The notes beneath the pieces were generated by a model. The model did not search any database, had not been told where the DNA came from, and saw only the letters and a program-made list of their open reading frames with translations. From Mytilus trossulus (lineage: Eukaryota; Mollusca; Bivalvia; Mytilida; Mytilidae): a stretch of DNA of 64,000 bases. Within the stretch, counting starts at the first letter, position 1. Each line of letters starts with the position of its first letter. The position numbers and the translations under genes were made by a program. The DNA is taken from assembly GCF_036588685.1 (NCBI RefSeq), contig NC_086381.1, forward strand, positions 66,099,436 through 66,163,435, given 5' to 3'. Of the stretch, positions 38,201 to 43,760 are shown one piece after another.

Positions 38201-40356
38201 GCACAATTTGATTTTTTATGATTTGATAATTAAAAATTTAAATATTATCTTTTTATTTTTGAATTTTTAATGAATTCCTGCGGAGAAATGAGATATGTAT
38301 GTATATATAAACGTTTACATACATAATTTAATATCAACCTTCTTTGTAATACATTTAAGTAAGTAGTAACTTTATTCGTGATATTCAAATATGAGAGGGT
38401 TTGGATGAGGGGTCCCCGATGTTTTTATTTTCTATTCCATTTATACTTAAATTTATATTTACTCCAAACAAATATATATTTTCTTATCATATTTTTTTTC
38501 ATATATATTTTAATAGATATAGTAAGATGTGGTGTGAGTGCCAATGAGACAACTCTCCATCCAAATAACAATTTAAAAAAAAGTAAACCATTATAGGTTA
38601 AAGTACGGCCTTCAACACGGAGCCTTGGCTCACACCGAACAACAAGCTATAAAGGACCCCAAAATTGTAAAACCATTCAAACGGGAAAACCAACGGTCTA
38701 ATCTATATATAAAAAAAAACCATTATTCTCTCTTTTTTGTTTTGCCTAGTACTCCCCCCGCCCCCCATTATTCCTCATTTTTTGTCCTTTATTCTCTATT
38801 CAGGTAACCCTGTTCAGACCCTCATATACATTTTAAGTTTGTACAGGATTTAATTTATTAAAAGTAAAATGACTTATTATGTAATTGCTAGGTGCAGTAG
38901 TTTTACCAACTTTTTTTTAGAATAGTGTTCATTGAATGTAAAAGTTATTCAAATGCATGTTCATTTATACTTTGATGAGCCGTTAGAATAATTTTTCTTT
39001 TTCAACAATCTTTATACGGATCAAAATCAAAATAAGAAAAATAAAACGTTGAAGAAATCATTAGAAGGTAATCAATTTTTAAGTTGTTATTTATTATTCG
39101 ATAAGCCACTGGGTTGTTCCCAAGCATGCCTGATTATTTTTTTAAATGTATCTTCATGACGTAAAAAAATTGATGACATTTTTTTTCTCCGAAACTAATT
39201 AAAGGGTACTGCTGATTCTGTGAAGAGACACGAGAGTAAATCCTACTCTTGATGAGCCAATTGTTTTCCGATGATTTAACATAATGAAATACAACATACT
39301 TCCCGCTTAAATATAGAGAGGTAGGAGGGTCCTGATCCCGAATTCCGGGCTAAAAAACACCTGATCTCGAAATCCCAGGCTTAAAAACACGAAATCCCGA
39401 GGTCCCGAAATTTGAAAAAAGAATTTCCAGGTCCCGAAAGGGTCAATCCCGAAATCCCGAGCTTAAAACACCCGATCTAGGAATACCGGTAAAGGTCCTA
39501 TCCCCCTCAATATATAACTGAAAGTTCGGAACACACTAAACACGATAGATTTATATGAGAACATTTTTGATTGTAACTTTCATGTGGACTGTTGGTAAAA
39601 AGAAGATTATTTTGAAATGATTAAAATCTTGTCAAACGATTTGCCATGAATTGCCATTTTAGTAAACAAAGGAAAAACCCCGACTAGAAATAATCCAAGT
39701 GAGATTCTCAAACCCCTTTTGTTTCTAAATGATTTTTTCCCATGCATATTTTTAGCTTTTTAGAGCTATACAATTTTATTCCCTTATCGAAGGTCTACAC
39801 ACGTTCTTCAACAACATATTTAAGCGTGCTTTGACCTATAATGGTTTACTTTAACAAATTGTGACTTGGATGAACATTTACTACAATTTATCGCAACAAA
39901 ATTTGACTAATCTTTAAGCAGAATTTAATTTGGTACACGTCTCATTATAACTTCAAATTAGAATACTGCATATGAGAAATAAGTAACGATTGCCAGATTT
40001 TATGAAGTGAACTTTGTGTGAAATAAATGCAGAGAATTCATACGGAAAATACGCCATTACACATTCAATTATATACATTTCTTTAAACAAGTATCTTTTA
40101 ATTGAAAATGAAAAAGATAAGATTATTCTGGAAAAATCAAAAACTCTTTATTCATGTAAAAGGAGTTGGATGACACTTTTATGATTCTATCTCCATCTCC
40201 ATTAGTTGAACAAATACTTTTTTTTCAAAAGCAAAAATTACCTGCATTGTAATTTATCCCATTTGCTGCATATCTTCCATTCCAGTAAACGTCAGCATCC
40301 CATACCTGACCACAAATTAAGGGAATAAAAATCACAAAATAGAATAAGTCTGTCAT
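2081..40356 (-). CDS. Secreted leucine-rich-repeat protein, 25 coding exons (whole gene span)
   Basis: Joined exons (listed separately) give an uninterrupted 3120-nt frame, 1039 residues. Order: signal peptide (residues 1-16, hydrophobic, ending LICG), a linker, an N-terminal Cys cap (about 62-80, SCTGCDC then a later Cys), roughly 37 LRR-length units (about 85-968) matching LxxLxLxxNxIxxIxxxAFxxL, and a C-terminal Cys cap (969-1039, CEC then two further Cys). No membrane segment follows the cap, so it is predicted to be secreted. Known family relations: extracellular LRR proteins of the chaoptin / Toll-ectodomain / acid-labile-subunit type, which bind proteins or microbial ligands; which ligand cannot be told. 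Intron 1 is phase 1 and all 23 others are phase 2. A polyadenylation signal on the minus strand lies near 1983-1988, about 95 nt after the stop. Uncertain points: the exon 22 donor, and whether a splice variant extends past the stop. Confidence 0.88.
2515..3190. repeat. Dispersed mussel-type repeat with a second repeat nested in it
   Basis: The host copy runs from GAGGGACGAAAGATACCAGA to about 3190. A second copy of its left part is at 36215-36560, and the two share long stretches such as TAGTCTAATTCGGTAGGTCA. In this copy an unrelated segment (about 2872-2957, with GTATACCGCTGTTCAAAACT) interrupts the host where the 36.5-kb copy reads straight through. The inserted segment matches, in reverse, the 3' part of the repeat at 12.96-13.50 kb. 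Confidence 0.7.
3380..3530 (+). repeat. Dispersed repeat family 'GTCAAAGTGACAACAACCCGA'
   Basis: Same family as segments near 11340-11440, 25408-25470, 42770-42945, and on the other strand 31800-31960 and 47500-47640. All carry a GGAAAGGGGAATATGTCAA-like start followed by a TGGGTCTTCAA block and a GCACCCGGA block. No protein is encoded. Short and dispersed, so possibly a SINE or MITE, but no tRNA-like promoter was recognised. Confidence 0.6.
4321..4524 (-). CDS. LRR gene exon 24
   Basis: 204 nt (68 codons), residues 901-969, about three LRRs: MHDNKIQKIDEGSFTGL, LSDNEIPYFPAI and LRNNLIQTLGGIF. Acceptor GATTTTGTAG and donor GTAAGT. Confidence 0.9.
5876..6019 (-). CDS. LRR gene exon 23
   Basis: 144 nt, residues 853-901, two LRRs: LYSNLISQIPTGSLSGQ and IYNNSLTTITSDLFKAA. 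Acceptor ATATTTTAG; the donor GTAATT is a weaker site. Confidence 0.87.
6020..6792 (-). other. LRR intron 22 region
   Basis: No extra exon seen. Positions about 6355-6520 contain a dispersed-repeat piece (ACCAAGTCAGAGTATGACAG through TTGCTCGTAGTTTGGTGTTT). Confidence 0.4.
6793..6999 (-). CDS. LRR gene exon 22
   Basis: 207 nt (69 codons), residues 784-853, about three LRRs: LNHNNLTALETSTFGGT, LNDNGMTTVAANAFRNL and LFNNKLTSYPVAL. No GTAAGT donor is present. I chose AT|GTTAGT because it alone keeps phase 2 and joins exon 23 as VKPVVIHLYSN, a good LRR core; the exact 3' boundary is the least certain in the gene. Confidence 0.78.
7859..8149 (-). CDS. LRR gene exon 21 (four repeats fused)
   Basis: 291 nt (97 codons), residues 687-784, the longest coding exon. 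It holds four consecutive LRRs with no intron, including LQNNRISSIGSNAFESV, LTGNQIREIQSNAFTNV and LQNNQISDIKQNAFNDF. It keeps phase 2 at both ends, consistent with loss of internal introns from single-repeat exons. Confidence 0.92.
8451..8615. repeat. 165-bp near-perfect palindrome (foldback MITE)
   Basis: The left end starts GGAATAACAGTACTGTAGTT and the right end finishes with the reverse complement. The inner part includes GACGGTCGCAAAT paired with ATTTGCGACCGTC; the centre is near 8530. As RNA or single-stranded DNA it would fold into one long hairpin. It lies in LRR intron 20. Confidence 0.85.
8616..9000. mobile_element. Possible short inverted-repeat element adjoining the palindrome
   Basis: GATTCTAATGCATTA at the left is echoed in reverse as TTGCATTAGAATC at 8985-8997. 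It abuts the 165-bp palindrome directly, so both may be parts of one composite element. No protein is encoded. Confidence 0.45.
9435..9892. mobile_element. Pearl-like element with core repeats and ACGG-type microsatellite tail
   Basis: Two core repeats of about 185 bp (each with AGTTTCAAGTTGATTGG and TTGACCAAAAACTT) are followed by a degenerate CGGACGAACGGACGCACAGA tail and a terminal stretch ending GGTGGGGCATAAAA. This layout matches bivalve pearl elements, which are considered non-autonomous Helentron relatives. The assignment is by architecture only. Confidence 0.65.
9988..10137 (-). CDS. LRR gene exon 20
   Basis: 150 nt, residues 637-687, two LRRs: LSDNRLYWLPNAGDFNSL and FSDNRISFIPPGVFMNL. 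The donor is GTAAGC. Confidence 0.9.
10387..10593. mobile_element. Small MITE with CTGTG(A/G)ATTCA ends and TA flanks
   Basis: The left end CTGTGAATTCA and the right end TGAATCCACAG are inverted copies, each flanked by TA. Inside are several CACGAA/TTCGTGG motifs shared with fragments at 45-130, 51830-51895 and 55230-55310. TA duplication would fit Tc1/mariner-type MITEs; this is inference. Confidence 0.5.
11440..11716. mobile_element. Pearl-like element, second copy (one core repeat)
   Basis: Same family as 9435-9892: a start resembling GTACACGGATGCCCCA, one core unit with GTTTCAAGTTGATTGGACTT, then a CGGACGAACGGA-type tail and AGACCAGAAAACATAATGCC. Only one core unit remains, which shows core-copy variation within the family. 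Confidence 0.65.
11838..12117. mobile_element. Pearl-like element, third copy (one core repeat)
   Basis: Starts GTACATGGAGGCCCCATC, has one core unit (TTTCAAGTTGATCGGACTT) and a short GGACGAATG...CGGACGCACAGA tail ending ATGGGGCATAAA. It lies 120 bp from the previous copy in the same orientation, giving a local cluster of three in intron 19 and neighbouring introns. Confidence 0.65.
12256..12399 (-). CDS. LRR gene exon 19
   Basis: 144 nt, residues 589-637, two LRRs: LNGNKIPQLKKVHFQNC and LNDNHIGWIEDGTFTHI. Acceptor ATATTTTAG and donor GTAAGT. Confidence 0.9.
12825..12957 (-). repeat. Dispersed 'CGCGTTTCGTCTACA' family, reverse copy
   Basis: On the minus strand this reads GCCAGAAGTGCATTTTGTCCA then an ACAAAGTTGAACAGCATCGAGG-like block, the same order as the copy at 24690-24840. 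A shorter plus-strand fragment lies at 11200-11260. No coding capacity. Confidence 0.6.
12960..13505. repeat. Long dispersed repeat in LRR intron 18
   Basis: No LRR exon. Contains two related blocks with TTCTGTGTGTGTTACATTTTA (about 13175 and 13350), i.e. an internal duplication of about 175 bp. Its end (about 13400-13500) is found inverted inside the repeat at 2872-2957. Known product: none. Confidence 0.5.
14047..14190 (-). CDS. LRR gene exon 18
   Basis: 144 nt (two times 72), residues 541-589, two textbook LRRs: LSGNSFRFIHENQFTFL and LRNNEIDYLPDEVFTN. Confidence 0.9.
14835..14900 (-). CDS. LRR gene exon 17
   Basis: 66 nt (22 codons), residues 519-541, one LRR: MQTNRIVAIENNAFPLRL. Acceptor TATATTTCAG and donor GTAAGT. 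Confidence 0.87.
15679..15831 (-). CDS. LRR gene exon 16
   Basis: 153 nt (51 codons), residues 468-519, two LRRs; the second is LYGTQITFIEAETFSNI. Acceptor TCATTACAG and donor GTAAGT. A dispersed repeat begins within about 20 nt of the acceptor. Confidence 0.88.
15848..16060 (+). repeat. Dispersed 'GATGTGGTGTGAGTGC' repeat, copy 1
   Basis: About 210 bp: a GTGTGAGTGCAAATGAGA block, a CATTATAGGTCAATGTACGG block, an AACAAGCTATAAAGGGCCCC block and a terminal AAACCATTAAAGCGGGAAAAC. Other copies: 38510-38720 (+), 41955-42165 (-), 50665-50805 (-), 61785-61980 (-); fragments near 37715 and 47640-47735. Some copies end in an A-rich tail, suggesting an RNA-mediated (SINE-like) origin. Confidence 0.65.
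16352..16585. repeat. Recent 122-bp tandem duplication
   Basis: The segment starting TTTGCAAAATCTAATAGACT is repeated 122 bp later with about one difference visible (TATATTA versus TACATTA). It lies in LRR intron 15, about 270 bp from exon 16-side repeats and clear of splice sites. Near-identity implies a young duplication. Confidence 0.9.
16700..16849 (-). CDS. LRR gene exon 15
   Basis: 150 nt (50 codons), residues 418-468, two LRRs: LEYNRIEQIYDSDLCEL and LQTNRLNENNIEENAF. Acceptor TTTACTAG and donor GTAAGT. Confidence 0.9.
17328..17462 (-). CDS. LRR gene exon 14
   Basis: 135 nt (45 codons), residues 373-418, about two LRR units: ADHNSITNITDLDEKGYG, then a degenerate repeat with a basic stretch (QRQKN). 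Acceptor GCAATTTAG and donor GTGAGT. Confidence 0.85.
18875..20938 (+). repeat. Satellite array, direct half, about 367-bp units
   Basis: Anchor ATGTCAAAATTT recurs at 18875, 19243, 19610, 19977, 20344, 20710 and, in a truncated unit, 20894. Spacing is 366-368 bp and units differ by only a few bases. Each carries GGGCACAGGGCAATGGTGAG, CAAAGTGCCAGTTGGATATT and a CCCCCTGGTCTTTCAGTGTC block. No frame is conserved across units, so it is non-coding. Confidence 0.92.
20939..22337 (-). repeat. Satellite array, inverted half
   Basis: The same unit in reverse: anchor AGCTGAAAAGTGACAATATA at 21062, 21430, 21797 and 22164 (spacing 367-368). Units here differ from those of the direct half by a consistent set of changes (for example CATTTAAGCGGTCTCAGGTAGG), so the two halves have homogenised separately. 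Confidence 0.9.
22907..22984 (-). CDS. LRR gene exon 13
   Basis: 78 nt, residues 347-373, one LRR: ISDNALTHLPHQVF. Acceptor AACTTTCAG and donor GTATGT. The 5.4-kb intron after it holds the large satellite foldback element. Confidence 0.87.
23785..23937 (-). CDS. LRR gene exon 12
   Basis: 153 nt (51 codons), residues 296-347, two LRR units; the first is LHGNKFEVFNTEALIDL. The second is degenerate, with a charged and Thr-rich insert (HTQDPPMTT). Confidence 0.87.
24164..24235 (-). CDS. LRR gene exon 11
   Basis: 72 nt, residues 272-296, one near-consensus LRR: LHTNYLSFLPRGTFDNV. Acceptor TTATTTCAG and donor GTAAGT. Confidence 0.88.
24560..24631 (-). CDS. LRR gene exon 10
   Basis: 72 nt, residues 248-272, one LRR: LSTNLIDYIQPGAFRQL. 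Acceptor TATTTGCAG; the donor GTAAAT is weaker than in most other exons. Confidence 0.85.
24690..24842 (+). repeat. Dispersed 'GGCGCGTTTCGTCTACA' repeat
   Basis: Reads CGCCAGGGGCGCGTTTCGTC, then CTCATCAGTGACGCTCATAT, a GTTGAAGAGCATTG block and GTTGTGCCAAATACGGCTAA. Reverse copy at 12825-12957. It lies between LRR exons 9 and 10 and has no coding capacity. Confidence 0.6.
25271..25348 (-). CDS. LRR gene exon 9
   Basis: 78 nt, residues 222-248, one 26-residue LRR: GLEGNLMKKISVKHLSPF. Acceptor TATTTACAG and donor GTGAGT. Confidence 0.85.
26357..26428 (-). CDS. LRR gene exon 8
   Basis: 72 nt, residues 198-222, one LRR: LGYNNLTIFPLTGFGSLP. Acceptor ATTTTGCAG and donor GTAAGT. Confidence 0.87.
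26500..26835. repeat. Dispersed repeat with 'ATATTTGCCACTGGATGT' end
   Basis: Shares ATTTGCCACTG(G/A) with 28770-28815 and, inverted, CCAGTGGCAAATATTTCATG with 46993-47065. The left part (TTACGCCCTTTTTGGAAGAC) is not seen elsewhere in the window. Lies in LRR intron 7. Confidence 0.45.
27222..27350 (+). repeat. 42-bp minisatellite, three units
   Basis: CTTCGACTTATGAGTTCTGA recurs about every 42 bp (27225, 27267, 27308), each unit ending CGGTAT(C/A)TT(T/C)CGCC; the third unit is diverged. The unit resembles the end of the dispersed repeat at 2515-2600 and 11040-11090 (ATGAGTTTGACTGTC...GGTATCTTTCG), so it probably arose by local amplification of that end. Confidence 0.7.
27475..27543 (-). CDS. 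LRR gene exon 7
   Basis: 69 nt, residues 175-198, one 23-residue LRR: LTHNQFHWFPDGF. Acceptor TTTTTCAG and donor GTGAGT. Confidence 0.85.
27544..28988 (-). other. LRR intron 6
   Basis: No further exon seen. Apart from a short dispersed-repeat piece at about 28770-28815 nothing recognisable. Confidence 0.35.
28989..29060 (-). CDS. LRR gene exon 6
   Basis: 72 nt, residues 151-175, one LRR: NLISNDISINSTYTGKLP. Acceptor TAATTTTTAG and donor GTAAGT. Confidence 0.85.
29206..29662 (+). pseudogene. LINE remnant: C-terminal end of a non-LTR retrotransposon ORF2
   Basis: One plus-strand frame from 29215 to 29649 reads KSVLMYGSETW, then RKINKIFWPYQISNKSLL, then GHVLRMPQ, GKRKPGRPIITWRRTV and AKDREKWRQFVVALC. 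These are hallmarks of the C-terminal part of LINE reverse transcriptases (RTE/CR1-like; clade not resolvable). A single TAA at 29413-29415 interrupts the frame between W and GHVLR. It ends in an AAGT microsatellite (29641-29662). 5'-truncated and dead; it lies in LRR intron 5, antisense to the gene. Confidence 0.85.
30213..30275 (-). CDS. LRR gene exon 5
   Basis: 63 nt (21 codons), residues 130-151, one short LRR: TIQNCGITTMPYVEL. Acceptor CATTTTCAG and donor GTAAGT, phase 2 on both sides. Similar to exon 4 around the Cys, suggesting the two arose by exon duplication. Confidence 0.85.
30761..30832 (-). CDS. LRR gene exon 4
   Basis: Exactly 72 nt (24 codons), residues 106-130, one LRR: TIQDCTYFDIADDTF. 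The usual consensus Asn is replaced by Cys (xIQDC), as also in exon 5. Confidence 0.85.
31090..31670. mobile_element. Probable pearl-like element with ACTG microsatellite
   Basis: Two loosely related blocks (GACCTTGGTCATGCATAGAT and ATGACCTTGATTCATACGTT; each followed by a GTGATCATG/GTGATTATG stretch and CTTT(A/C)CC-rich DNA) precede a degenerate ACTG microsatellite at about 31608-31662. The layout of core repeats plus a 4-bp microsatellite is that of pearl elements. Lies in LRR intron 3. Confidence 0.45.
31740..31960 (-). repeat. Dispersed repeat, reverse copy of the 3380-3530 family
   Basis: Contains GGGGCCAGCTGAAGAACGCC, then ACATTGAAGACCTG and CATTCTCCATTTCCATTCTC. The short open frame across it is a repeat artefact seen in other copies of the family in other frames. 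Confidence 0.6.
32020..32085 (-). CDS. LRR gene exon 3
   Basis: 66 nt, residues 84-106, phase 2 to phase 2, acceptor TTTAAACAG and donor GTAAGT. A slightly short repeat (SFPNISRSTFAAS) following the N-terminal cap. Confidence 0.8.
32404..32766 (-). mobile_element. tRNA-derived SINE with a duplicated head
   Basis: On the minus strand the head starts AGAGCCGTGGTGTAGTGG (A-box TGGTGTAGTGG) and contains GGTTCGATTCC (B-box), typical of a tRNA-derived RNA polymerase III promoter. The body includes CTTGACACCATTGGCGAGTA and an AGAGAGCCATACCTCTTGCA block, then a CTTTCCCAATCCAC-type end. Between the boxes an extra segment repeats ATCGGACT (TATATCGGACT then GCATCGGACT), separating them by about 30 bp more than normal. 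It is therefore not a functional tRNA gene. Lies in LRR intron 2 and runs with the gene. Confidence 0.8.
32767..35577 (-). other. LRR intron 2, remainder
   Basis: Outside the inverted-repeat element (33472-34243) the intron is AT-rich with no exon or repeat that I recognise. Confidence 0.4.
33472..34243. mobile_element. 770-bp inverted-repeat DNA element, GGGGCCTGTTTATCGAA ends
   Basis: The left end GGGGCCTGTTTATCGAA (33472-33488) is mirrored at 34227-34243. Subterminal DNA is packed with TCCTAAG/CTTAGGA motifs in both orientations (for example GTCCTAAGATCGGTCCTAAG), so both ends can fold extensively. Only CA is repeated at the flanks, so the target duplication is 2 bp or unclear. No transposase. 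Lies in LRR intron 2. Confidence 0.75.
35578..35713 (-). CDS. LRR gene exon 2: N-terminal cysteine cap
   Basis: Residues 39-84, 136 nt, acceptor after ACTGTGCCAG and donor GTAAGT. Contains SCTGCDC and a later Cys (KSCDGI), the CxxCxC...C pattern of LRRNT caps that cover the first repeat. Preceded by a polar linker (residues about 39-61). Ends in phase 2. Confidence 0.85.
36215..36560 (+). repeat. Dispersed mussel-type repeat, uninterrupted copy
   Basis: Starts AGAGGGACGAAAAAAACCAG and reads on through ACATGTGGCACCCGTCGTGT, TAGTCTAATTCGGTAGGTCA and TTACGACATAAGGAACATAT. It shows the intact join of the copy at 2515-3190, which is split there by an insertion. Confidence 0.7.
37474..37497 (+). 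repeat. Poly-C tract
   Basis: A run of C bases about 20 long at about 37479-37497, followed by CTTTTCTTTCC. Simple low-complexity DNA in LRR intron 1; length is likely unstable. Confidence 0.8.
38510..38720 (+). repeat. Dispersed 'GATGTGGTGTGAGTGC' repeat, copy 2
   Basis: A close full-length copy of the family at 15848-16060, ending ACGGTCTAATCTATATATAA and an A-rich tail. The A-rich 3' end supports a retroposed (SINE-like) origin. Confidence 0.7.
39320..39500 (+). repeat. Imperfect minisatellite of CCCGAAATCCCGAG units
   Basis: Irregular repeats of (A/T)CCCGA(A/G)(A/T)TCCC(A/G)GG/CTTAAAA motifs in LRR intron 1, not coding. Confidence 0.6.
40242..40356 (-). CDS. LRR gene exon 1: signal peptide
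   Basis: Residues 1-38, 115 nt, ends in phase 1 at a GTAATT donor. The first ATG is followed by MTDLFYFVIFIPLICG, a compact hydrophobic leader with a likely cut after Gly16, then an aromatic-rich linker (VYWNGRYAANG). The start was chosen because it is the only ATG that gives a leader in frame with exon 2. Confidence 0.85.
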
Positions 40357-40445
40357 CTTATGTCAGAAACATCTTGACATGACACTAGTTTTGACAAAAC
40401 TGTCATCCGAAACCTTCAATGAACTGGAAAAAGTTACCGTTCCGA

Positions 40446-40455
40446 TATTTAAATA
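40446..40455 (-). promoter_or_regulatory. Possible TATA-like box of the LRR gene
   Basis: ATTTAAATAT on the minus strand, about 90 nt upstream of the LRR start codon, a spacing that would leave a short 5' UTR. In DNA this AT-rich it may be chance, and a separate 5' UTR exon cannot be ruled out. Confidence 0.2.
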
Positions 40456-41143
40456 CATATGGATAAAAAATATATATTTGTACTAAAACATTAAACCATA
40501 AACATTTAATCATATAAAGTTACCGCAAAAACGTATAAAACTTAATTGAAAATATATTAGAATATATAGCTTTATTTCTGTATCCGTGAAGTTAGGTATC
40601 GATTTTTAGGAAAGATCTATTTTTTGTTTTTGTTTCAAGTCAAGATTTTAATACCATCTAGCCAGTTACAAAAAATATCCACCCAAAAAATCGGCACACA
40701 CATAGAAACCCAATAGTTTTGACAAAAATATTCAATATCAAAATCATTGCTATTAAAGACACGATGATATTAAAGGGGAGATAATAAAACTAAAATTAAG
40801 AGACAACTCATTCGTTTAACAGAGTAGACAAATTATGAAAATAACTAGATAGAGCTAAGACTACCATATACCTATTCGTCGACACAATTCTTATGAAAAG
40901 ATAAAAAGACGCCTTGACGATGTTCATAACTAATAGATTTTCTTTTTTTCTTACAATGTATGTCGCAGGGTTCCTTGTCCCCCTTTTTCATCTCGTGCAC
41001 GAAAATATTCAAAGTATACATTGTAAGACATAAAAAAATTCATATCTGCTGATAAAAAACACAAACTTAATTAACTCTTATATCTGTTGCTGTAGTTTTA
41101 AACAGATTTCGTACAGGTATGAGAGAATCCTAACCGTATACTC

Positions 41144-41870
41144 GGTAGTCGGCACAGGCACTTGTCTCAAAAAAAAAATTTCCTATATACCTTAATATAA
41201 CACAAGGTACTTAACTAATTTTTTTGAAAAATGACACCCAGTCCCGAATTCACGTTATTTTTTTATTTCTCGGTTGTCAAACCTACTTAAAGTTAATATG
41301 CCGTAAATCTAAATTGATTTATCTACACAATGGTATATGACACGACTATCACTGTTGTCGGGATCATTAGTAGCAGGCCTCAGAAGTCGGTCAACGGGAT
41401 GAATTTATAACTCTACATTAGTGTCGTTGTGTACACGTGTATTTCATAACAAAGTTATTTGGGTTTGTTTCACATAATCTGTAAAGAATTTACAATAAAG
41501 GTAATAATTCATAGTCAGAGGGAAGCTAACAGTTTTTATTTTAATATTTTTTTATAATAATTCAATCACTGCGGGCTGGGTGTTGCCAAAAATTGAGACG
41601 AATGCAAAAAACATCCCGTTGACCGACTTCTGAGGCCTGTTACCAATGATCCCGACAACAATGATAGTCGTGTCATTTACCATTGTGTAGATAAATCAAT
41701 TTAGATTTACGGCATATTAACTTTAAGTAGGTTTGACAACCGAGAAATAAAAAAATAACGTGAATTCGGGACTGGGTGTCATTTTTCAAAAAATTTAGTT
41801 AAGTACCTTGTGTTATATTAAGGTATAGAGGAAATTTTTTTTTTTGAAACAAGTGCCTGTGGTAGTCGGC
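41144..41870. mobile_element. 707-bp foldback element with 10-bp target duplication
   Basis: Element 41154-41860, flanked by GGTAGTCGGC on both sides (41144-41153 and 41861-41870). The arms (41154-41400 and 41612-41860) are inverted copies about 247-249 bp long, differing at only a few sites; ends ACAGGCACTTGT. A 212-bp spacer separates them. No coding capacity. It lies about 800 bp upstream of the LRR start codon, so it may sit in that gene's 5' control region. The 10-bp duplication suggests a Mutator-type mechanism. Confidence 0.9.
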
Positions 41871-41954
41871 TATTATGTTGGCACCGACTAGAAAATTATT
41901 TGAAACAATTCACGAAAAACAAATATGTAATATATACGTGTTTCTCGTTTCTCG

Positions 41955-42165
41955 TTTTTTTTTTTATATAAATTAAACCGTTGGTTTTCCCGTTTGAATG
42001 GTTTACACTAGTAATTTTGGGCCCCTTTATAGCTTGTTGTTCGGTGTGAACCAAGGCTCCGTGTTGAAGGCCGTACATTGGCCTATAATGGTTTACTTTT
42101 TTAAAATTGTTATTTGGATGGAGAGTTGTCTCATTGGCACTCACACCACATCTTCCTATATCTAT
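41955..42165 (-). repeat. Dispersed 'GATGTGGTGTGAGTGC' repeat, reverse copy
   Basis: Minus-strand copy of the 15848-16060 family, with GGAGAGTTGTCTCATTGGCA on the plus strand and a poly-T (poly-A on the minus strand) at 41951-41962. It lies next to the foldback element. Confidence 0.7.
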
Positions 42166-42769
42166 GACAGTCATGAAACAACGACAATCATTGAACTTGG
42201 GACAGTTACATAACACATGTTGCGGAGTTTGACATATTTGTGAGCGCTCCCTGGGACAGTGGTGTTACAGTACAACATAAGAAAAAAGATATAAAAAAGA
42301 TTCAGTTGAAAAGTACATGACAGTCCATTCGGAACTTCACAGAAATATTTATTTTGATTTCTAAACCAACCAATGGATTACTAGGTTTTGACTTGTATAA
42401 ATAAGACTGTGAGTGCTGAGCCTTTTACCTCCCTTAACACATTGGTGTTAAAGCACTACATATGACCAAATTGAACATAAGCTAAACAATGCTTTCATTG
42501 AACTAGTACACATTTTTGTGTAGCGTTCAGCTGAAGCCCGCATCAGGTTGTGAGATTTTCTCGCTGTGTTGACGACACATTAAATTTGACATTAAAATTG
42601 ACATTGAAAGCAATACAATGTAATGCGTGTAAAGACTCAGTTTCGGATGCTTGTGATAGATGATTACCATTACAATTTGCAATCAATAACCAAAAATGAG
42701 GATGATATTAACGACTTTTAAAAGAGAAACGTACGATATTCAATTGAACAAACCCATTACGGTATATAT

Positions 42770-42950
42770 AAAATTGAGAAAGGAAATGGGGAATGTGTCC
42801 AAGCGACAATATTAACCAGACCATAGAGCAGACAACAGCCGAAGACCAAAAACGGGTCTTCAATGTAGCGAGAATTTCCCGCACCCGGAGGCGTCCTTCA
42901 GCTGGCCCTAAACAAATATGTATACTAGTTTAGTGATAACATACTTATCT
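42770..42950 (+). repeat. Dispersed repeat, member of the 3380-3530 family
   Basis: GAGAAAGGAAATGGGGAATG through CACCCGGAGGCGTCCTTCAG to CTAGTTTAGTGATA; among the better-preserved copies of the family. Between 42.95 and 43.66 kb nothing else is recognised. Confidence 0.6.
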
Positions 42951-43666
42951 CCGAATTATACACAATAAAATCAAACAAGACTAACAAAGGACTTTGGACA
43001 GGCGCATAATATATGCATGTTTAAGGCCCGTCAAGACAAAACTTTAAAAGGATTCAAAACTGAAAATAAATGACCTGGTTACATGTTATATTAAAAACAA
43101 AAAAATAGAACAGACATGACGGACAGCTACCAACGACCACCTCTGAATTACTGACTCCGGATTTAAATAATGCGATACTAGTATACAGAATGTGGATTGG
43201 TAAACATATATAGTAAATTGGCTTCTTGTTTACTTTGTAGACATGAGGTAGCCACAAGTTCGACGTTCTTTTTAAGTAAGCAGAATAGTAGTTTTTTTTT
43301 CTCTCTCTCTCTGTAAGACACTACAAGACAATGACTCGATGAATAAAATTCAATTAAGAGAGATTGAGTCGGAAGTCATAGTTTAATTTTGTCCAGTGAA
43401 ATAATTTGAAAGTCGAAAAAGTGAGAAAATCCTACGACTGGATATGGGCTTCAGCTGGCATGTGTTTTCTTGTGTTTCATAGTGAGCGTTGTACAGTTAA
43501 CAACTAATTGTTGCTTTTCATGTACGGCAAATCTTGAAAAGTTACGTAATGGGAGATAATCAAAATACAATTGCTGACTTGAAAGGAAACAAAACAGCTG
43601 AAACAAATGAAATCAAACGAGCTCCTGATTAAAAAAAAAAACAATACAAAAATGTCTTGATAAATA

Positions 43667-43672
43667 TTTATT
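43667..43672 (-). terminator. Likely polyadenylation signal
   Basis: AATAAA on the minus strand, about 90 nt after the TAA at 43761-43763 of the acidic-protein gene. Confidence 0.5.
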
Positions 43673-43760
43673 ACTATCTCAATCCTTTCAATAAATAAGT
43701 TTAAACTTAACATTATAGCACTATTGCATGGAAACCATTGTTTTTTAGTTCAGACTTTTC

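Larger units (their letters stand above)
35714..40241 (-). other. LRR intron 1, remainder
   Basis: A 4.5-kb intron with the listed repeats (36215, 37474, 38510, 39320) and a fragment of the GATGTGGTATGAGTGCC family at about 37715-37775. No further exon seen. Confidence 0.4.

Noticed and set aside
41998-42213. Overlapping open frames on both strands with 'IGRCGVSANETTLHPNNN' type translation
   Set aside because: They are translations of the dispersed GATGTGGTGTGAGTGC repeat, seen at several other sites in the window with broken frames.
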